Assembly (NCBI GenBank): GCA_964035545.1
Contig: OZ037770.1
Coordinates: 8,509,973 to 8,573,972, forward strand
From: Bugula neritina
Taxonomy: Eukaryota; Bryozoa; Gymnolaemata; Cheilostomatida; Bugulidae
DNA length: 64,000 nt
Reading direction: 5' to 3'
The notes under the pieces are model-generated. The model worked only from the letters and a program-made list of their open reading frames with translations. It did not search any database and was not told the DNA's origin. This document shows, piece by piece, positions 24,225 through 33,600 of this stretch; within the stretch, counting starts at the first letter, position 1, and every line of letters starts with the position of its first letter. A program made the translations under genes and the position numbers.

Positions 24225-27200
24225 CTAACCAAATAGGCACCTGCAAAGTAAATACTAAGCTTAGAATAAAATACAAAATAAGCACAACGTGTTGCTATAA
24301 AATTACACTTCATAGACTTTATAAATAAGAACAATGTGTAATTGATGTTTACCTAGCGTCGTCAAGGTGACAGCCTCTGATGATGTCACTTCCTGAAAAG
24401 ATACCCGCCCTGCCACACATCGAAGGATTGTAGCTACAACACAGTATAATCATTATATTAGCCACATGCATCTACATATTATTAACTTGTTTAATAACTT
24501 TGCAAAGTGTAGTTACGGACTTGAAGCCCTCTGTTACCATGTTTACCGGCATACAGCATTATTAGCTTGAGGACTCCACTTACTTATCGCTGTCTGGGTG
24601 GCAACTGTAGTCTGGTTTCTTCAGTGCTGTTTGCACACATCCAGGGGCATCAGGGTGACAGCCCGGAGCGCTGCATCTAGCAAGGTCGAACCTGCATGCA
24701 ACACACATTTCCTTTTGTATGACATTTCTTGGTTGAATTAAGATAGAGCCTAGCAAGTTTGATATCTATTAATTAGCCGTTTCTTTGCATTACTTTTAAA
24801 ACTAGAACAGTGATTTTAGATTTTGCAATTTAAAAAAGTGAAAATTTCCATATTTTTAATTTAAAATAAGGTTGGTGACTTGGCGTATGAAAATACTAAC
24901 AAGTACATAACATTATTATTGTATTTCAGCAGCAAACTCCTGTATCAGTCTTATGGAAAAAAGAGAAGATGCATTCATTTTAATATATCATAGAGTGTAG
25001 AGTCTCATCATCATTCTAAACTGACATATTCTATACATTATATCGTAATATTACGCATCAGCCCTATTAAAATGGAGAAGATAAATATTCTTTTAATCTA
25101 GAGTAGAATCTCCTCACATTGCATAATTCTCATGAAATACTGGCACAGTTTCAATTTAGACCTACTTCTCACTGTTTGGATCACAACTATAGGAGCTGCC
25201 GGTGGTCACTGCTGACTTATCTGACTGTACACAATCAGTGTCATCGGGGTGACAATCCTTTCTTCCAGTTTTACTACTTCCTTTTCCACCACATTTTGCG
25301 GAATCGTAACTGAAGGATATAAAATCGTGATGTCTTATTACCAGTTCGGAAAACACTCAGTGTGATTTTCTATAAAATTTCTTTTGCTAGGCATTGTGAA
25401 GCATCTAAAGAATGTTTTATTAATGCTGCTTGGATTGAAACAAAATGCACTTTATTTCTTGTCTAAATTTGTAAAAAATAGATAACATGTAGCAATATAT
25501 AACTGTTCAAAAAGAGTGCTTCGATTTTCCCAATACTGTGGCCCATTGGTAAAACTAAAAACTTGGTTATTCTGTTGCACATATCATTACTATTACAGGT
25601 CTTAGCTATTTTAGTTAACTAATTTATGTGCTTACAATAGTCTATATTTATAAAAGGAAACTTAATTAGTATATAATATTATATAAGCAGTAGTGTTAGC
25701 AAATTTTGATAAAATAGTATGATTTCTATAATATATTTTTCTTCAACTGCAATTTTTTCAAAGCAATTTTTAGTAATAAGAACTGAATTTGAAAGATAAG
25801 AAAACTGGTAAATCTTTCAAACTTACTTGGCGCTGTCTGGATGACAGCTATAGTCAGGTTTCTTGACTTCTGTTTGAACACATCCAGGGGCATCAGGGTG
25901 ACAGCCCGGCGCGCTGCATCTAGCAAGGTCGAATCTACGAGTAGGCAATTAATGAGCATGTATAATGCTAATAATCATTAGATGCAATGAAGACTATATG
26001 GTATTATAATAGCATTACTGACCATAAAATCTAAGTGAAGGAACTCTATAGTTTAGAGACAGCCATGACAAAGTAGCTTGGAATGAATAAAGGAACAGAA
26101 CAATTTGCTTGCTGTACCATTCAAAAACTTTAATTTACGAACAGTTATTATACTGAGTGAAGTAAAGCCATGTGCCATTTATGCTAAACATTATAGGCCT
26201 GCAAACCTCATAGTACTTTTTTGCTGAGCTAAGCTAAGCTTATAGATTAGAAATGACTACTTTGGTCAGTAAATGTATATATTGTATGAATAACAAATGT
26301 ATTAAGTTTGCTGTGGAGTTGTCTATTCGCGTGTGCTCGTGTATTGGATCGCAACTCTCGTAAACCTCTTTTATTTGGAGATTATGCTATATTATATAAA
26401 GTATATTATATATATCTCTCAATCTGTGTACAGCGGCTGTTTCGGGGTTTGACCTCTCATATATATATGAATAAGCCACAGCAACAAAGAAGGCTGATGG
26501 GCGGCGGACGCAACAACACACCGACAACACTGAGTCACCAACAGCACACAAATCTAGTTAGACAGTTGGAGATCGCCATCAACACTGGTGTCATCCACAA
26601 GCACATGCTGAATGTGCCACTCATAGAGCCAAACATTCGTGTCATACATCAGCTACTCCAGCTCTGTCAGACCTACCAGAACAGTGCGGAATCACTTGGC
26701 CAGGTGCAGCGGCGATTTGGTCACAACTCGGTGCAGGCGGAACAGGCAAACAGAAACCTGAACAGCATCAGTGCTCAGATGAAGAATCTGCAGATGCCGT
26801 ATGTCAAGCAAGTTAACCACGAGATGAACAAGCAGCAGTACGTTGGTGGCCCCGGGTCGGTGTTGCGAGGATCATCTCTCTCCGACAACATGTCTGGCCT
26901 GTCACTTACCAACAACTTGTTACCAAACAATCCCGGCCCTGTCACTTCCGCCTCTTCGCAGTCCAGGCTCGGTATCTGGACGGACAAGGCGCCAGGCTCA
27001 TCTAGACAAAGTGGCGTATTTGACAACAATCCCTGGTCATCAGCTGGTGGCTCAGGGGCTTGGGCTAACATGAGTCCTAGTGGCCAATACTTGGACAACC
27101 CAGAATCTCATTCTCTGAATCTTAATGTCACACAATCTAGCCACGCTACCAGCGCTGCATCTAGTTTTGACATCTCAGAGTTTGTGCCCGGAGTACCATG

Positions 27201-27615
27201 GCTGGGAGCCAACTCTCAGAAGGTGGAGGATGACCCCAATATTACTCCAGACAGCGTAGCCAGATCTATTTCAGTCAGCACCACTGCCTCACTCAATCCC
27301 ACAGGTCGCAACAGCACAGATCTTAGCTGGGGGAGCGGCTCCAAGAGTTCCTGGCCAGGCCAGAACCTGGTATCTACATCAGGTGGTGACATGTGGAAGG
27401 CTGGCAATACCCGACCCCCTCCAGAGTTTGGCAAGAACATGAATCGTAGCATGTCTATGCCTCAAGGACCCTCAGAGAAGTCTGCCTTCAGTCCAGTTGG
27501 CTCCAGCTGGGATAACCAGCAGGCTCTGCTGTCCAGTGTGAATGTCCCTTGGCTGCTGCTGCGCACTGTTCCAGCTCTTGGGGACAAATCCCGAAACAGC
27601 TGCTGTCCACAGATT

Positions 27616-27656
<41 letters not shown>

Positions 27657-30600
27657 ATATATATATATATATAACAGTAGTGGGAAATTCTTGTTATAAT
27701 CAGCTGCATGGAACCTATATTTTGACATAACGCAAATATTATGGTTTCTTAAATTGTTGTTTACTAATAACCAGCCCATAATTCTTCAGGTTGTGCCTTG
27801 AAATAGTCTGCTCACAGTAACCAATATAATGCTTATATATAACAAGATAACTTTTGTAATGTTACGAAATAGGATGTTTACAGATATTATAACTTGTAGT
27901 ACAATCACACACAATCACAATGTCATTAACCTCAAATTAGCCTAACCACTAGCTGCTAGTAGTCTACCTAATGCTTCTTTAATCCTACCCCAAAATAGTA
28001 AATTGTAAAATCATACCTCTTACAACACAATAATGTTTATCAAATGGATTAGTATATAAGACAAAACCATTTTTAGTAGTTGCAATATTGTTAGAGTCAT
28101 GCTGTCAGTTTGGACAGCATCAAATTTATGTAAGACTACTAAAGAGTAGCATTATTTGAAAGACTGTGCAAAGCCACAGCATTAACATAACAGTAGACTA
28201 GGAGAGAGAGAAAAGAGGTAATGAACATCTATTTACAATTATATATCGTTATTACATTTTTATGTTATAAAGTTTTTAATAATATGGGCTGTAGTTGCAT
28301 GCTATGTTGAATCATTATTTCATGCTGCTATCTACAATTTATGATATACATTGCTAGTGCTTTTACATACATACTTATTATATTACGTACATTTTGTTTG
28401 CCTTATGCCTTATGTTGTATCATTATTATTTTAGTTTTTACGGTCAGTGTTTGGTCAGTATTTGGTGACTCAAATAAACTCTGATCACGTCTAAAACCCT
28501 CCCTATTCCTAGTCAGGCTGTATAAGCTAGAGTGTCACTCTAAAGCAAGAGTCATAGCAAAGAGTGTCATTCTATAGTAAAAACTCTTTCTCAAGTCCGG
28601 GAGTAAAAACTCTTACTCAAGTCCGGGAGAAAAAAGCTCCATCTCAAGTCCAACAAAAGAAGTCGACAAACGTAAGACGACCACAAAGAGAACCTCACTT
28701 CTACCCACCTCAACTATATAAACATTACTAACATTTATCAGGATTATTCTCAACTACTCTCAACTACATACAAAGGTGACCTGGAATCAGCAGATTGGTG
28801 AGAGATTACCATATAACCCGCACCTTCACATATAAGTGACATAATTATAAAGAAAATAGTTGAATTGAAAGTTATTAGAACAGTTAGGCTTGCATGCAGT
28901 TTTATTTTTTGAAGTATTGTAATTATAGAAACTCCATTTGATAGACATTGTGTCAAAGCCCCATAAAATCAATTAGGATCTCCCTGTTTCTGATTGGGCA
29001 GTTGGGTGCAATCCCTGTGCTGGCATCAGCTGTTTGTTTGCATTAGCTGTTGGCTAGTGATAGTTCTTGACAAACTAGTTCAAACTAGTTTTCCTACTGA
29101 ATTTAGGTTATAAAATAGCTGTAGTAAGTAAATGCATGCTTTTCACTAACTGTCTCTATTACTAACACAGCAACAATGAATGATGACACATCCACATGTA
29201 GTAATAGCATTAGGATTAGCAGCCGAGTCAAAACCCTATCTACAAAGGGAAAACAATTAGAGGTAGAAAAAAGGTTTAAATCTGTCACAAGTGCAATTAA
29301 AAGGTTTAGAAGTAGGCATGCAGCAACAGACAATCATGATAATGAATTTTGGGATGACATACAACGAATTATGTTAGATGCAGATGCTGACTTAGCAATT
29401 CTAAAGTCATTAGCTCCAAGTCATCCTCACCTTGAGGACTTAACACAGCAAATTAACAGTATACATGAACAATGTAAGGGCGAAAGCCATTCAGTACATG
29501 CTAGCAGTAAACACACATCAAAAGCAAGCTCATTCATCTCAGCCAAGACAAAATTGCAAGTTGCACAATTAGAAATTGAAATGGAAGCCATGCAAAGACA
29601 GGCTGAGCTAGAAAGGCAGTTAGCCAATGTCCAGTTGGAATTAAGTAAAAGTAAGCTGTTAGAAAAACAGAAACAACTGAGAATAAGGCAGGAAATAATA
29701 GAGGAACATGATGTAGATGTTAGAGATGAGCTAGCAGAGTATTTAGATAATTGCCAACCAATAGTGAATCAGGAAAGCAATAGTGAAGTTATTTTTAGTA
29801 GGCCAGTAGAAGTTTTGCAAAGCAACCAACCACAGCAAATAGGCAGCATGCAAAACAATGAATCACAGCATTCTACATGCAGTAATGAATACCTGGCCAC
29901 ATGCTTAACAAAAGCAATACAAGCCAACAATGTGCCGAAGCCACCAATATTTAAGGGAAATCCCTTAGACTTTATAGATTGGGAATATGCCATAGAGAGT
30001 TACATCAAGGATAAAATGATAGGTGATGGTGGTAAAATGTATGTCTTGAAACAGCATGTTGATGGACCTGCTAGAGAAGCAATTAGTGGCCTATGCAGTT
30101 TACATACACTAGCAGCATACCAAAAGGCCAGAATAATTTTGAAAGAAAGATTTGGGTCAGAATTCACAGTTGCTAATGAATTTCGAAAGAAAATTAATGC
30201 TTGGCCCAAAATGAAACCACATGAACATAAGCAGATACAATCATTTTCTGACTTCCTCACACATTGCGAAATAGCAGCAAAAGATATTAAAGAGTTGGAA
30301 ATTTTAAATGATTGCGAAAAGAATCTTGAGCTCATGTCCAAGCTGCCAGATAACATGATAAACAGATGGAAGCGGGAGGTAACCACACATAGGAAAAATC
30401 ACAGGAGTTACCCCAGTTTTAGTCAGTTTGTAAAGTTTGTACAAACAGAAGCAGAAATCCTAAATGATCCAATCACTTCATCTTTGTCAGGTTCAAGGGT
30501 CATAGACTCACATAAGCCTCAAAAGCACAACAACAAGGGCATTAGCTTTGCTACTAGCATAGAAAAGCATTCTCCTGATGTTAAAAGTACAGAAAATCAC

Positions 30601-33600
30601 AAAGCTAAACTATGCCTCTACTGCAATTACAGTAACCATAGCACACATGAGTGTAGAAAACTGGCTAGCATACCAGTTGATCAAAAACAACAGTTCATTA
30701 CTAGTAAAAGATTATGCTTTGGTTGCTTGAGAATAGGTCACATGACAAAAGAATGCAGAAATAGAGCTACTTGTAAAATATGCCAAAAAAGGCATCCTAC
30801 TGTAACACATAGAAGCAATCAGCCAGCTACACAAGCTAACAACAGTAATACCAAAGTAGAAACAGTGCAGGTAAATGAAGTAGCAAGTAGCAACAACCCA
30901 GAGCAAGTAACAGCTAACAGCAACAATACAGTGGCTAAAACAAATGGCTTGTGCTCAATGGTTGTGCCTATATACCTAGCAACTGTAGATAACCCTAATG
31001 AGGAAGTGCTAACTTATGCACTCTTAGATAGCATGTCAGATACCACATTTGTAACTAACCAAGTTGTTAGTAAGCTAAAAACAGCTACAAGCAAACCAGT
31101 TTCTCTTAAACTAACAACAATGACAGCTGACAACTTGGAAATGAAGTGTAAGGTGTACAATAACTTGACCATTAGAGGACTGAACATGCATGAGCAGATA
31201 CAAGTAGGAAAGACTTACAGTAGGGACAGCATTCCAATTAACAAGCAGCACATACCCACACCAGAAATTGCCAATAGATGGCCACACCTTAAATGCATTG
31301 CAGGTGAAATACCTCAAAGTTTAGATATAGAGATAGGAATGCTTATAGGGTATGACAACTCCAGAGCTTTAGTGCCACTTGAAACTAAAATAGGCCCTGC
31401 AATCAATGATCCCTTTGCTCTGAGAACACCTCTAGGATGGTGTATTGTAGGCAATAGTGGTAAGCATGAAACAAACTCATTTCCCACATGCAATAGGGCT
31501 ATGGCTCATGAGCAGAACTTGAGTTCAGATATCTTGAATGTCCTACAGCAAGATTATACTGACACAAAGTACATTGGTACTCATAAAATGTCACAGGAAG
31601 ATGCCAAGTTTTTAGATAACATGCGCAACAATATTAAACAAAGAGAAGACAATTATTACAGCATGCCACTGCCGTTTAAAAATGCTAAGCCACAATTACC
31701 AAACAATAGACAATTAGCTGTGCACAGACTTGATACCCTCAAAACTAAAATGCTTAAAGACCAGAAATATCGAACAGATTACGTGGCATTCATGACAGAC
31801 ATAATAAACAATGGCGATGCAGAATTGGTACCTACAACTTGTGAGGCAAGCAATCATCAGTGGTACATTCCCCACTTTGGCGTGTACCATCCCAAAAAGA
31901 ACAAGATTAGAGTAGTTTTTGACTGCGCAGCAAAATTTAAGAACACAAGTCTCAATGATCACTTGATACAAGGACCAGACTTTATGAACAACCTAGTAGG
32001 AGTATTGCATAGATTCAGAAAAGGGCAAATAGCTGTAATGTGTGATATACAAAAAATGTTTCACATGTTCAAAGTACATGAGTCAGATAGAGACTACCTT
32101 AGATTTCTCTGGTTTAAAGACGAGACTATGACTGACATTGTTGAGTACCGCATGACAGTTCACTTATTTGGGGCTAAATCATCTCCTGCTTGTGCGACTT
32201 ACGGCTTAAGAACATTGGCTAGAGATCACGGGGACTCTGGTACTGACAGTGACAAACAGGCAGTGAACTTTATTGAAAATGACTTTTATGTAGATGACGG
32301 ACTAATGAGCCTAGACTCACACGAACAAATAGTCAGTGTAATCAAGAGTGCAATTAATATATGTGCCAAGGGAAATGTAAGACTCCATAAGTTTGTATCC
32401 AATGACCAAGCAGTTCTAGCCACAATACCTGAATCTGAACATGCTGAAACAATGAAAGATTTAAACTTAAACACAGATATGCCAGTAGAACGTGTGCTAG
32501 GTGTTCATTGGTGCATAAAAAATGATGAATTTCAGTTCAAAGCTAGCATGAAAGAGAAACCACATACTAGAAGAGGCGTTTTGTCTACAATAGCCTCGGT
32601 TTTTGATCCCTTAGGGTTCCTCTCACCAGTTATTCTAATTGGAAATAACATTTTGCAAGAAATGTGCAAAGACAAAGCTGATTGGGATGATGCACTAAAA
32701 CCAGAACTAGAAAACAGTTGGGTAACATGGCAAAGAGAATTAGCAGAACTGCCTCAAATAAAAATTCCAAGATGCTTGAAACCTAAAAGCCTAAGTACTA
32801 TCAGACTAACAGAGCTACATCACTTTTGTGATGCCAGTAACAATGGTTTGGGTCAATGCACTTATCTGAGACTAGTTGATGTAAATGACAACATACACTG
32901 CACATTGCTTTCTGCAAAATCTAGGGTTGCATCAATAAAGCCTATAACAATGCCAAGAGCAGAGTTAATGGCAGCTGTACTATCCTCAAAAATGTCCACT
33001 GTAGTAACCACAGAATTAGCAATGCCTATAACAAATGAATATTTCTGGACTGATTCTAAAGTAGTCTTGGGCTACATACACAACACAACTAAGAAATTTC
33101 AACCATTTGTAGCAAACAGGGTACAACAAATTCTATCCAAAAGCAAAGCAGCACAATGGAATTACATCAACACAAGCATAAATCCAGCAGATATAGCATC
33201 CAGAGGTGCTAGTATCAAAAAGCTACTCAGTACAGACTGGTTCCAAGGACCAAAATTTTTATGGCAGCCAGATTTATCACATATGTTGAATACAGACAGT
33301 AACTATGAGATAGATTCCTCCGACCCAGAGGTCAAATTATGTTTACAAACCAACACAGAGCCTCAATCTAAGTGCTCATTAGAGCAACACCTAAGCAGAT
33401 TCTCAGACCTAAAAAATGCTATCAAAGCAGTAAGTGCAGCCAAAAGATTGGTAAAGCATAAAGGTAGCATAACTCCCAGACTCACAATTGATGACTTGAC
33501 AGATGCTAAACATCTAATAATGCAGTGGGTACAAAAAGAGTCATTTTCAGATGAATATTGCAGGCTAAGTAAAGACAAATGTGTAAGTAAAGATAGTAAA

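Noticed and set aside
26418-27618. Forty-base inverted ends around the GW182 fragment looked like TIRs of a DNA transposon
   Set aside because: They match the conserved GAAA-stem III-cleavage part of the hammerhead at 23.27 kb and are followed by TA tracts as in PLEs, so they are ribozyme remnants and not transposase-recognised TIRs.
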